From: Methylobacterium nodulans ORS 2060
Lineage (GTDB): Bacteria > Pseudomonadota > Alphaproteobacteria > Rhizobiales > Beijerinckiaceae
Direction: 5' to 3'
NCBI RefSeq assembly: GCF_000022085.1
Contig: NC_011894.1
Location: 5,788,001-5,852,000 of the forward strand
DNA: 64,000 bases
Made by a program: the position numbers and the translations under genes. Below the pieces are notes generated by a model. That model ran no database searches. It had not been told where the DNA came from and worked only from the letters and a program-made list of their open reading frames with translations. Below are positions 52,326-60,245 of this stretch, piece by piece (position 1 is the first letter of the stretch; every line of letters begins with the position of its first letter).

Positions 52326-52752
52326 CGAGGGCTCGAACGAAAACCTTGACAGCCCACTCCAGAGCCCACTCCAGCAGCTGCGCCTTGAGCTGCCCTTTGA
52401 TCGCCGCGAGGGCGAGATTGACCATGATCGCGCTGAGGTCTGGCTCCGAAGCCCCAGCTCGGGCGCTCCCGCTGGCGGGCCGCGGTGACATCGCCGTCGA
52501 TTGCGGCACCTCTGCAGCCAGGATCACGCCCAGGAACGGGTTGTTGATACAAGCGGGATCGAAGCTGCGATGGCAGCGGATGATGACGCTGGCTGTGCGC
52601 GGGTTGACATCGACCCGAAACACATCAGGGTGCTCCGATAAGGTCCGCTGCAGCGCCCGAAAGAACACCTGATCACGTCGGCGGTTGGGGATTCTGACGC
52701 GCAGGCGATGGGGCGTGCGATGAAGCACGTAGGCGCGAGACGGTCCAGACAT
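52261..52752 (-). CDS. HMA2-like protein with C-terminal helix (163 aa)
   Basis: YVLHRTPHRLRVRIPNRRRD, then LQRTLSEHPDVFRVDVNPRT and ASVIIRCH, resembles the HMA2 fold of the protein at 47976 and of the ATPase N-terminus. A central Ser/Ala-rich linker leads to a membrane-like helix (MVNLALAAIKGQLKAQLLEW, ALEWAVKVFVRAL). It overlaps the 3' end of the ATPase by 65 bp in opposite direction. Confidence 0.65.
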   Translation of the reverse strand: MSGPSRAYVLHRTPHRLRVRIPNRRRDQVFFRALQRTLSEHPDVFRVDVNPRTASVIIRCHRSFDPACINNPFLGVILAAEVPQSTAMSPRPASGSARAGASEPDLSAIMVNLALAAIKGQLKAQLLEWALEWAVKVFVRALVTEFRPAPSLRPSPQPALLAA

Positions 52753-52892
52753 GTTTACCTACTCTGCGGCACCACTGTCGGGCCGGTTTTGTACGCATGA
52801 CCTGTTGCGAGCGGCGACGTAGGTCGATGTCACGACAGCTGTATGACAATCGGTGGAAGCCCGTTTGAACTTTCAGGGATGCACAGTGGGCT

Positions 52893-52976
52893 GATGCCGC
52901 GCTCGGCCAGGAGTTCCGCGACCTGGCGGTTGCTGAGGCGGAACCGGAGGTATCGCCAGACGGCGTAGCGGATGAT
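52893..52976 (-). pseudogene. IS6-family transposase fragment
   Basis: IIRYAVWRYLRFRLSNRQVA, then ELLAERGI, is the N-terminal region of IS6/IS26-type transposases (VIRYAVWLY.RF.LSYRDVEELLAERGI). The DDE core is absent. Confidence 0.8.
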
Positions 52977-53092
52977 CGACCTGCCGGATTGAGATCCCGC
53001 CTGACGGCGCGCGTCAGCGCATTCTGCGGATCCAGAGGCGCTCCATGCGTGGGTGCATGGCCGTGACAATTGTCAGCGCGCCGGCTGCGGCG

Positions 53093-53257
53093 CTAGGCGT
53101 CGATGTTCACCTCACTCATGTCGTTGACGATGACGGCGACGCGCCGCCCCTGCCGGTTGTTGAGCACGTGGTTCAGGAGCGTCGTCTTGCCAGTGCCCAG
53201 GAAGCCGGAGAGCACGGTGACGGGCAGGCGGGCAGCGGTCGGAGGGGACACTGGCAT
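53093..53257 (-). pseudogene. COG0523 (CobW/ZigA) GTPase N-terminal stub
   Basis: It starts [20 protein letters not shown] and continues with the P-loop [13 protein letters not shown], then [14 protein letters not shown] before TAG. The first 54 residues match the start of metal-chaperone GTPases of about 330-400 residues. The rest is gone, probably with the IS6 insertion. It diverges from 53338 across a Zur-like site pair, so it was a zinc-starvation gene. Confidence 0.85.
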
Positions 53258-53270
53258 CGGATCCCGCACT

Positions 53271-53284
53271 GTTATAATGTTACA
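53271..53284. promoter_or_regulatory. Zur-type operator candidate
   Basis: GTTATAATGTTACA; its reverse strand GTAACATTATAAC matches GTAACGTTATTAC (56196) and GTTACGGTATAAC (58021). It lies between the COG0523 stub and the gene at 53338. Confidence 0.6.
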
Positions 53285-53311
53285 GACAGGCTCGAGTTAG
53301 AGTGTAACTCT

Positions 53312-53325
53312 GTAACGGTATCAAC
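53312..53325. promoter_or_regulatory. Second Zur-type operator candidate, close to the 53338 start
   Basis: GTAACGGTATCAAC shares GTAACGGTAT with the site at 58021. It ends 12 bp before ATG 53338, just ahead of the GGAGGACC Shine-Dalgarno, so binding would block initiation. Confidence 0.55.
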
Positions 53326-53337
53326 CCCGGAGGACCG

Positions 53338-53973
53338 ATGCGCAGCCACGTGCACATCCACGCTGACGATCCCGCTTGCCCGACGTGTCCCCAGGTGCAG
53401 GCGCGCGCTTTGATGGGGCGAGCCGAGCCGCATGCAGGCGCCGACGATGCGTGTCCCCACGTGCAGCGGTGGCGCAACATGCTTGGCGCCGTCGATGCCG
53501 TCCGAGACAGGCTTGGACGACCGGTTGATGCCGGCATCCGTGATACCGTAGTGGCGCTGAACCTCCTTGGGCTGCCGACGCTGCAATCCTGCGAAGGGCA
53601 CGTCAACGCGGCAGGCCATGGCCTTGCCGCACCCTGGATTGATCTTGCTGTCGAAGGCCCAGTGCTCGTGCGCGCGGCGACGCTTCTCAAAGCCTTCTAC
53701 GCCGACGTCGCCCCGCCCGAAGCGGATCTCCGCCTCATGCTGGAGGGCGAGCGACTCGGCAACGGCGGCGGCTTCGCGGTACTTGAGACCGCCCGGCTTG
53801 CTCTTGCCGAGGGACGTTGCACACCCACGGAGGTGGAGCGCCTGCGTGAGCGGCTCGCGCTACGCCAAGCCGAGATGCAGCGGTTTACGAGCTTTCTGCG
53901 CCGACGCTTGGTCGAGGAGACCACGTCGAGGGTAGCCGACGTTTGCGGGACGAACACGCAGAGCCGAGGGTGA
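53338..53973 (+). CDS. His/Cys-rich protein of unknown function, putative Zur target
   Basis: This 211-residue protein has an N-terminus with a cluster MRSHVHIHADDPACPTCPQV that could bind zinc. The central block VALNLLGLPTLQSCEGHVNA ... HGLAAPWIDL is reminiscent of small enzyme-like proteins with a SCEGH motif. The C-terminal part is helical (TEVERLRERLALRQAEMQRF). GGAGGACCG precedes ATG 53338. The two Zur-like sites upstream and the COG0523 gene opposite suggest it acts in zinc limitation. I do not know a named family. Confidence 0.7.
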   Translation: MRSHVHIHADDPACPTCPQVQARALMGRAEPHAGADDACPHVQRWRNMLGAVDAVRDRLGRPVDAGIRDTVVALNLLGLPTLQSCEGHVNAAGHGLAAPWIDLAVEGPVLVRAATLLKAFYADVAPPEADLRLMLEGERLGNGGGFAVLETARLALAEGRCTPTEVERLRERLALRQAEMQRFTSFLRRRLVEETTSRVADVCGTNTQSRG

Positions 53974-54005
53974 GCTCTCAGTCCTGGCAAGTCTCAAACT
54001 GGCAC

Positions 54006-56036
54006 TCAGAACCGCGCGGTCAGGAAGAAGCGGACGTTGCGCCCCGGCAGCAGGATCTCGTCCTTCTTGAACGAGGCCGAGTTGCGGATGTCGTCGTCCA
54101 GCAGGTTCCGGCCCTCCAGCCCCAGCGTGACCTCGCTCGCGCCGTAGACTGCCGGATCCAGCGACTTCGTGTAGCTGATCTCGGCGCGTAGGTCGTTCCA
54201 GCCCGGCGTCGGTGTTTCGAACGGCGCGATCTCGGTGTGGGCGAAGGCGTGCAGCAGGTTCACCCGCGCGAACCAGCCTTCCGCCCGCAGGAACACTCCA
54301 CCACCGACCCGGTACGGCGGAATGCGCGGCACGTTGGTGCCGTCGTCAAATTGGGCGCGCACGAAATCGAACTGGCCCTCAACCCCGAACCAGCCATTGC
54401 CCACGGGAATAGCATCGTACTGTGCCGCGATCTCGGCGCCGTAGAACGTCGCGTTCTGCTGCTGGTAGACGATCTGCCGGTTTTCCGTACCCGAGCCGCA
54501 GGACGCGAAGTCATCGTCACAGAACAGGCCCGTGTAGTTGCGGTAGATGAAGCCGGTGTAGCGCGTGTAATAGCCGGTCGCGTCGAGGCGCAGCGGCCCA
54601 TCGGCCTTGCGGATGCTCGCCTCCACGGTGCGTGCCCGCTCCCTCTTCAGGGTGGGATTGCCGATCTCGAAGGTGGCGGTGGCGTCGTGCGGCCCTTGCG
54701 AGAACAATTCGTAGGATGTCGGCGCCCGTTCGACGTAGGAGCCGTTGAGGCTCGCGACGAACCCGTAGGGCAGATCCTGCAGCGCGCCGATGCTGGCGCT
54801 CTTCGGGGCGAAGCGGCGCGTCAGGGCGTACTGGAACGGATCCTGCCCGTCGGCTGGCACGTAGCCCGCCGGGAACTGCGCCGCGGTGCTGCTCAGCCGG
54901 TCGACCTCGTAGCGGCCGGCCGCCTGCAGGCGGGTCCCGGGGCGAACCTCCAGCTCCTCGAAGAGGTAGACGGCATTGGCGCGGGACTCGGTCTTCGACA
55001 GGAAGGCTTCGAGCTGCGAGTTGATCACGCGCCGGTCGGACTGGAAGCCGAGCGCGCCGGTGAGCTTGCCGATCGCGGTGAAGACCGGAACGTGCTGCAG
55101 CTCGACCCGGCCCTCCGCCTCGCGGTTCTTGAAGATCGCCTGCATGCCTTCGATGCCGTCCTCGCCGATGCCGATCTCGTCGTGGCGGTAGACCGAGTAG
55201 CCGGCCCAGTAGCGGATTGCCTCGAACAGTCCGTCGAGGGGCCGGTACTCGCCGCGCGACAGCACGCGATCCTGGCGCGGATCGAGGCGGGTCCGGTCCT
55301 GCTCGGCGACGCCACCGGGGATGCCGTAGAGGCTGTCGTAGTGGCTGAACGCGATGCCGACGAAGCCGCGGTCGCCGATGGCCGAGATGCCGACCGCGCC
55401 GCCCTGCGACGCGGTGTAGGAGTTGCGCTGGATGCCGCCGGGAATGGCGTAGCTGTCCGTGGCGGTCTTGAAGCCGTCGGCGTGGACCGCGATGCCATCC
55501 TTGCCCGCATCGATGGTGGCGGCCCCGAGCCGGCCGTTGTCGACGCTGGAGAACCCGGTCGTGACCTGGCCCGTGTAGCCGTTGAGCGGGATGAAGGTCG
55601 GCACCCGGTTGTTCTCGGCCGAGACCACGCCTCCGATCGCCCCGGAGCCGTAGCGGAGCGTGGCCGGGCCGCGGATGACCTCGATGCGATCGTTGATCAG
55701 CGGGTTGACCGGGACGGCGTGGTCCTCGCCAAGGTCCGACACACCGTTGTTGATGACGCCGTTCTCCTGGATGCGCACGCGGGCCTGGTCGAGGCCGCGG
55801 ATGATCGGCCGTGAGGCCGCCCCTGGCGCGTAGGTCGAGGAGGAAATGCCCGGCTTGTCGAACAGCGCGTCACCGAGCGTCCTCGGCTGCTCGCGGGCGA
55901 TCTGGTCGCGGGTCACGACGGTGACGGGGGAGAACGTGTCGGTGACCACAGGCAGAATGCCCAGCGTGCCCATGCTGCTGGCCCCTGAGCCCGCCGGCTG
56001 ACCGCGCGCGGGCTGGATCGGGCTGGGGGAGGTCAC
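54006..56036 (-). CDS. TonB-dependent outer-membrane receptor, ZnuD-like
   Basis: A plug domain (GDALFDKPGISSSTYAPGAA, SRPIIRGLDQARVRIQENGV, VIRGPATLRYGSGAIGGVVS) is followed by a 22-strand-type barrel ending in FFLTARF with the terminal Phe. The annotated GTG (56036) lacks an export signal. Upstream in the same frame, open to 56174, there is a signal-like LAASTILSASWCAFCPPALA but no ATG or GTG before it. A rare start or a sequence change is likely. A Zur-like palindrome precedes it. Zinc uptake over the outer membrane is inferred. Confidence 0.85.
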   Translation of the reverse strand: MTSPSPIQPARGQPAGSGASSMGTLGILPVVTDTFSPVTVVTRDQIAREQPRTLGDALFDKPGISSSTYAPGAASRPIIRGLDQARVRIQENGVINNGVSDLGEDHAVPVNPLINDRIEVIRGPATLRYGSGAIGGVVSAENNRVPTFIPLNGYTGQVTTGFSSVDNGRLGAATIDAGKDGIAVHADGFKTATDSYAIPGGIQRNSYTASQGGAVGISAIGDRGFVGIAFSHYDSLYGIPGGVAEQDRTRLDPRQDRVLSRGEYRPLDGLFEAIRYWAGYSVYRHDEIGIGEDGIEGMQAIFKNREAEGRVELQHVPVFTAIGKLTGALGFQSDRRVINSQLEAFLSKTESRANAVYLFEELEVRPGTRLQAAGRYEVDRLSSTAAQFPAGYVPADGQDPFQYALTRRFAPKSASIGALQDLPYGFVASLNGSYVERAPTSYELFSQGPHDATATFEIGNPTLKRERARTVEASIRKADGPLRLDATGYYTRYTGFIYRNYTGLFCDDDFASCGSGTENRQIVYQQQNATFYGAEIAAQYDAIPVGNGWFGVEGQFDFVRAQFDDGTNVPRIPPYRVGGGVFLRAEGWFARVNLLHAFAHTEIAPFETPTPGWNDLRAEISYTKSLDPAVYGASEVTLGLEGRNLLDDDIRNSASFKKDEILLPGRNVRFFLTARF

Positions 56037-56194
56037 CTCGATCTCATCCAGCGCGATGGTGCCTTGCGACTGCGCCAGGGCGGGCGGGCAGAAGGCGCAC
56101 CACGAGGCTGACAGGATCGTACTGGCCGCAAGGCTGCGACCCGGCGGCTCCGGTGCAAGGCCGGTGTCTGTGCGTCAGGAAAATAGCCAAGCTC

Positions 56195-56209
56195 TGTAAC
56201 GTTATTACA
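56195..56209. promoter_or_regulatory. Zur-type operator candidate between the receptor and DUF1007 genes
   Basis: TGTAA-CGTTA-TTACA is a perfect inverted repeat in the divergent promoter region. It shares the GTAACGTTAT core with the other sites. Confidence 0.6.
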
Positions 56210-56268
56210 ACATGCCCGTGCGACCGCGCCGCGTGCACGCGGACCCGTCCGGCATGCTACATGCGCGC

Positions 56269-56919
56269 ATGTCGTTGAGCCGCGGACTCCTGGCGCTCTG
56301 GCTCTTGGCGGCGACGAGCCTGCCCGCCGTCGCGCACCCACACGTCTGGATCACCGCGCGGGCCGAGGTCGTGTTCGATCAGGCCCACGCCCTCACGGGC
56401 ATTCGCCACACCTGGACCTTCGACCGGACCTACTCGGCCTTCTCCGTCGTCGGGCTGGACACGAACCACGATGGCGTCCCCGATCCCGACAAGCTGGCCG
56501 AGCTCGCCAGGACCAACGTCGAGTCGCTGGCTAACCTCAACTGGTTCACACAGGCGAAGATCGACGGGCAACCGGTCGAGTTCGCCCCACCGAGCGAGTA
56601 CTCGCAGAGCTTCGCGGATGGTGAACTCACCCTGCGCTTCACCCTGCCGCTCAAGACCCCGGCGCGTGCGAAGGAAGTCGCCCTGCAGATGGCCGACCCG
56701 AGCTTCTTCGTGGCCATCAACCTCTCCGAGGCAGCCGATGCGGTGACGCTCGGGGGCGAGCCGGGCGCGTGTACCCTGTCCGTGAAGCGGCCCGACAAGT
56801 CGGCCGACGAGGGCATCCAGCTCCTCGCCGACGACATCGCCAGCGCCCTGGCAGGCAAGGGGAGCGCCACACCAGTCGGTGAGGCGTTCACGGCTCACGT
56901 GCGCGTCACCTGCCCGTAG
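56269..56919 (+). CDS. DUF1007 family periplasmic protein
   Basis: This 216-residue protein from ATG 56269 has a Sec signal (RGLLALWLLAATSLPAVA). Its start HPHVWITARAEVVFDQAHAL is the DUF1007 hallmark. TYSAFSVVGLDTNHDGVPDP (Asp-rich loop), then FVAINLSEAADA, follow. DUF1007 genes often sit with nickel, cobalt or zinc transport genes. Here it is divergent from the TonB receptor and convergent with znuA. Confidence 0.8.
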   Translation: MSLSRGLLALWLLAATSLPAVAHPHVWITARAEVVFDQAHALTGIRHTWTFDRTYSAFSVVGLDTNHDGVPDPDKLAELARTNVESLANLNWFTQAKIDGQPVEFAPPSEYSQSFADGELTLRFTLPLKTPARAKEVALQMADPSFFVAINLSEAADAVTLGGEPGACTLSVKRPDKSADEGIQLLADDIASALAGKGSATPVGEAFTAHVRVTCP

Positions 56920-56960
56920 CCGCTCACCCGGACTGTGCTCAGCCGGTGCGCCCACCGCAT

Positions 56961-57869
56961 TCAGGATGCCGGGGCCAGGGCCGCAACAATCGTCTTCACG
57001 TTGGAACGGAACATGTCGAGGTAGGTGCCGGCCGGTCCGTCCGGCGGGGACAGCGCGTCGGAGTAGAGGGTGCCGCCGATCTTGGCGCCGGTCTCACGGC
57101 TGATCTGTTCGAGCAGTCGCTTGTCGGTAATGTTCTCGACGAACACGGCCGGGATCTTCTCGGCCCTGATCTGCCGGATGATCTTGGCGACCTCCTGCGC
57201 GGTTGCCTCGCTGTCGGTCGAAATGCCCTCTGGAGCGACGAAGGCCATCCCGTACGCCGTGCCGAAATACCCGAATGCGTCGTGTGTGGTGATCATCTTG
57301 CGGTGCCCTTCCGGGATCCTGCCGATCTCCCGCCTGACCTCCGGCTCGAGGGCATCGATCGCAGCGATGAACTTGGCCGCGTTTGCCTCGTAAGTGGCCT
57401 TGCCGTCCGGATCCGCCTTGATCAGGCCATCCCGGATGTTCTGCGCGTAGATCCGGCCATTCGCGAGGTTCTGCCAAGCGTGTGGGTCGGTCACCATCTT
57501 ATGTCCGTGCTCGTCATCCTCCATCTGCTGCGGCTTGATGCCCTTCGAGGCGATCACGGTCTGGCCCTTGAACCCGGATGCCTTCTCCAGGCGGGTGATC
57601 CAGCCTTCGAGACCCAAGCCGTTGAGCACCAGCAGCTTGGAGGCCGCCAACCCCTTCGCGTCCGTCGGCGTCGGCTCATAGACGTGCGCGTCCCCGTTCG
57701 GACCGACCAGGGCGGTGACCTCAACGCGGTCGCCGCCGACCTGGTGCACCATGTCGCCGAGGATCGAGAACGAGGCCGTCACCTTGACCCTCTCGGCAGC
57801 CCGGGCGGGAGCGGCGGCAACACCGAACGGGAGAAGGGCCACCATCAGGCAGGCCAGGCGTCTGTTCAT
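56961..57869 (-). CDS. znuA: Zinc ABC transporter substrate-binding protein (ZnuA/AztC type)
   Basis: This 302-residue protein has a signal peptide (MNRRLACLMVALLPFGVAAA), the first metal His in VGPNGDAHVYEPTP, a short His-rich loop EDDEHGHKMVTDPHAWQN and GHRKMITTHDAFGYFG. These are class A-I metal-binding ligands. ATG 57869 begins the signal; the frame extends upstream without one. No permease or ATPase gene is next to it, so it works with a transporter encoded elsewhere or as in the orphan AztC/D pairs. The site at 58021 lies 150 bp upstream. Confidence 0.9.
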   Translation of the reverse strand: MNRRLACLMVALLPFGVAAAPARAAERVKVTASFSILGDMVHQVGGDRVEVTALVGPNGDAHVYEPTPTDAKGLAASKLLVLNGLGLEGWITRLEKASGFKGQTVIASKGIKPQQMEDDEHGHKMVTDPHAWQNLANGRIYAQNIRDGLIKADPDGKATYEANAAKFIAAIDALEPEVRREIGRIPEGHRKMITTHDAFGYFGTAYGMAFVAPEGISTDSEATAQEVAKIIRQIRAEKIPAVFVENITDKRLLEQISRETGAKIGGTLYSDALSPPDGPAGTYLDMFRSNVKTIVAALAPAS

Positions 57870-58020
57870 GGCAGAAACCCCTCTGTGGTCAGACCAAGGG
57901 TAGCGAGCGGGAGGAGCGACGGACGGGCTCCCGGAGAACAAACGGCGGCCCGGATTGGCCGGCGGATAGGGTTGCGACGTGTCGTCGTGGCGTGAGGCGG
58001 TGACCGTCGCGTTCAGAGCT

Positions 58021-58033
58021 GTTACGGTATAAC
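58021..58033. promoter_or_regulatory. Zur-type operator candidate between znuA and zur
   Basis: GTTA-CGGTA-TAAC is an inverted repeat 55 bp before the Zur start and in the divergent gap to znuA. Autoregulation is plausible. Confidence 0.65.
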
Positions 58034-58087
58034 GTTGCTGCTGGTTACACAGCAGGGCTGCTTCTCTGTCAAGCAGATGCCGCTAAG

Positions 58088-58573
58088 ATGCCCCTCATGG
58101 CCGAACACACCCATGCGCGAGTCTCCGGCGCACCGCACGACGTCACGGCGATTGTGGCGCGCGTCGAGCGCTACTGTGCGGAGCATGGCGTTGCCTTCAC
58201 GCCCATGCGTCGGCGCGTCCTGGAGGTGCTCGCGGCCAGCGTGACGCCGCTGAGCGCGTACGATCTCGCCGAGCGGGTGAGGCAGGAGAAGCGCGTCTCG
58301 CCCGTCCAGGTCTACCGCGTGCTGGAGTTCCTGCAGGGCGCCGGCGTCGTTCACCGGCTCGCGACGAAGAGCGCCTACATCGCCTGCTATCACGAGCACG
58401 GACCGGGGGAGACGACCGTATTCCTCGTCTGCTCGGGCTGCGGAGCGGTCGAGGAAGCGACGTCACGCGCCATTCAGCGCGTCCTGAAGGGGGCAGCAGC
58501 GGTGAGCGGGTTCAAGCCGCTCCACCCCGTCGTGGAGGTCGAGGGCGAATGCGCCGCCTGTCAGCGTCACTGA
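58088..58573 (+). CDS. zur: Zur, Fur-family zinc regulator
   Basis: This 161-residue protein has a winged helix with VERYCAEHGVAFTPMRRRVL and SPVQVYRVLEFLQGAGVVHR. The zinc site is HEHGPGETTVFLVCSGCGAV, with the second structural pair CAACQRH at the end. It is the only Fur-like gene here and lies in the zinc regulon. Two starts are possible (58088 or MAEHTH at 58097). The stop is 12 bp before the next gene. Confidence 0.9.
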   Translation: MPLMAEHTHARVSGAPHDVTAIVARVERYCAEHGVAFTPMRRRVLEVLAASVTPLSAYDLAERVRQEKRVSPVQVYRVLEFLQGAGVVHRLATKSAYIACYHEHGPGETTVFLVCSGCGAVEEATSRAIQRVLKGAAAVSGFKPLHPVVEVEGECAACQRH

Positions 58574-58584
58574 AACCTCGTCGC

Positions 58585-59523
58585 ATGGACCTCGCCAGCA
58601 CGCCCGCGGCCGTCCCGCGTACCCTGGCCATGGCGTTCATGCTGGCGTTGTCGGCGAGCGCTGCTCCGGCGCAGGACCGCGGCACGCTCGATCCCAAGTC
58701 CCTGCCGGCCCTCGCGCACCCTGCCGACCCAGCGACGCCCGCCAAGGAGCTGTTCGGACGCAGGAGCGCGCCCGTGTCGATGGCGGCCCGCTCGATCGGC
58801 TCCTACGCCCGCGGCTGCCTCGCCGGCGCCGTTGCGCTGCCGATCGACGGCGCGACGTGGCAGGTGATGCGGGTGTCGCGCAACCGCATGTGGGGCCACC
58901 CGCACCTGATCGCGTTCCTTGAGCGGTTCTCCAAAGCGGTGCCGGCCATCAATGGCTGGCCGGGTCTGATGGTGGGCGACATCGCCCAGCCGCGGGGCGG
59001 CCCGATGCTGACTGGTCACGCCTCGCACCAGATCGGTCTCGATGCCGACATCTGGCTGACGCCGATGCCTGACCATCGCCTGTCGCGCGCTGAGCGGGAG
59101 GAGATTTCGGCTACCAACGTCGTGCGTGCCGACGGGCTGGACATCGATCCGACGACCTGGACGCGCCAGCATCGACTACTCATCCAGGCCGCAGCCGAGC
59201 AGCCGGAGGTGGCCCGCATCTTCGTCAACCCGGCCATCAAGAAAGCGCTCTGCCGGGAGGCAACCGGGGACCGCGATTGGCTCACCAAGGTGCGGCCGAT
59301 GTTCGGGCACAACTATCACTTCCACATCCGCATCAGCTGCCCAGCCGGCGAGGAGGGCTGCGCGGATCAGGATCCGCCGCCTGCCGGTGACGGCTGCGGC
59401 GAGGATCTCGCGCGCTGGTTCAGGCCGGCGATGCTGCACCCGAGACCGGGTGGCAAACCGCGTCCGCCCCTCACGATGGCCCAGCTGCCGGTCGAGTGCC
59501 GACGTGTGCTGGCATCACCTTAA
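58585..59523 (+). CDS. mepA: Penicillin-insensitive murein endopeptidase MepA
   Basis: A signal peptide (MAFMLALSASAAPAQ, in a longer leader) is followed by the zinc site GHASHQIGLDADIWL (H and D ligands) and GHNYHFHIRISCPAG. It is 312 residues from ATG 58585; ATG 58549, within zur, also fits the frame. MepA is a zinc enzyme that cuts peptide cross-links in the periplasm. It follows zur closely and may be co-transcribed. The C-terminal DPPPAGDGCGEDLARWF is usual for the family. Confidence 0.9.
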   Translation: MDLASTPAAVPRTLAMAFMLALSASAAPAQDRGTLDPKSLPALAHPADPATPAKELFGRRSAPVSMAARSIGSYARGCLAGAVALPIDGATWQVMRVSRNRMWGHPHLIAFLERFSKAVPAINGWPGLMVGDIAQPRGGPMLTGHASHQIGLDADIWLTPMPDHRLSRAEREEISATNVVRADGLDIDPTTWTRQHRLLIQAAAEQPEVARIFVNPAIKKALCREATGDRDWLTKVRPMFGHNYHFHIRISCPAGEEGCADQDPPPAGDGCGEDLARWFRPAMLHPRPGGKPRPPLTMAQLPVECRRVLASP

Positions 59524-59797
59524 GATGCGGCTTGGTGTGTAGACGCTACCGTTGACCTTCCTCTCGCGCTACACCCTGGACCGCTGCCGTCCAAAAACGG
59601 CGGTTCCGTAAGCCGCTCTTATGCAAACGGGATGAGGGTCGGCAGATACGAGCCGAGGACTTTCGAGAGGTCCGCGGTAGGGCGACGAGCCGCCATTCCG
59701 ATGGCACTCATCGAAGGTCGATTCGTGGCGCAATGCAGCCGTCGGCTCAGCGTCCGCAGAGGGTTGAAGTCGGACCGCGCGACACCGCCCAAAAGTG

Positions 59798-59828
59798 AAG
59801 CCCGCCGCGGCGGGGGCCGGGCGGGCTT
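59798..59828. terminator. AAGCCCGCC...GGCGGGCTT hairpin between convergent regions
   Basis: A perfect 9-bp stem (59798-59806 / 59820-59828) has a GC-rich loop. It stands between mepA on one side and the prophage genes on the other. It is the same stem as at 7600, 16875 and 20157. Confidence 0.65.
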
Positions 59829-59834
59829 CGTCGG

Positions 59835-60245
59835 TCAGCAATGATGCTGCTCGCGGCGGGAGCCGCGAGGCTGGCCGTGCTGAGGCCCGCGGCCGCTTTC
59901 CTCCAAATCTTCGAGGCGGTCGGTGAGACGCTCCAAGACGCTGATCAGCTGGTCATTGTGCCGGGCCGTGTCCGACGCGGTGTCCTCGCGGATGGCCAGG
60001 GCCAGCTCCTTCACCGCGTCCGTCAGGTCGGCAATCGCGATCGAGTCAAGGACCGTGGGGCCAGACGCGGATGCGACGTCCCGCGCGGTTTCGGCCTGGA
60101 GCGCTTCGGCCTTCTTCGCCTCCAGCCGGTAATCGAGCAGCGTCTTGATGAAGCCGTTCAGCGGGACGAGGGCGCCCGCCAGCGCGGCCGTGATGCCGAC
60201 GACGATCGCCGGCCAGCTGTCAAAGGAGACGCCCGAGTCGGCCAC
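59835..60245 (-). CDS. Prophage membrane-anchored coiled-coil protein (136 aa)
   Basis: GTG 60245 opens VADSGVSFDSWPAIVVGITA, one membrane helix (IVVGITAALAGALVPLNGFI), then a long helical stretch (LDYRLEAKKAEALQAETARD, DQLISVLERLTDRLEDLEES). Its start overlaps the previous gene by 26 bp. The layout suits a lysis-region spanin or Rz-like protein, but no disulfide or lipobox is seen, so the role is uncertain. Confidence 0.6.
   Translation of the reverse strand: MADSGVSFDSWPAIVVGITAALAGALVPLNGFIKTLLDYRLEAKKAEALQAETARDVASASGPTVLDSIAIADLTDAVKELALAIREDTASDTARHNDQLISVLERLTDRLEDLEESGRGPQHGQPRGSRREQHHC

Noticed and set aside
54237..55814. A 525-codon open frame opposite the TonB receptor
   Set aside because: It is rich in Val, Asp, Ala and Arg with no motif; the receptor is the real gene.
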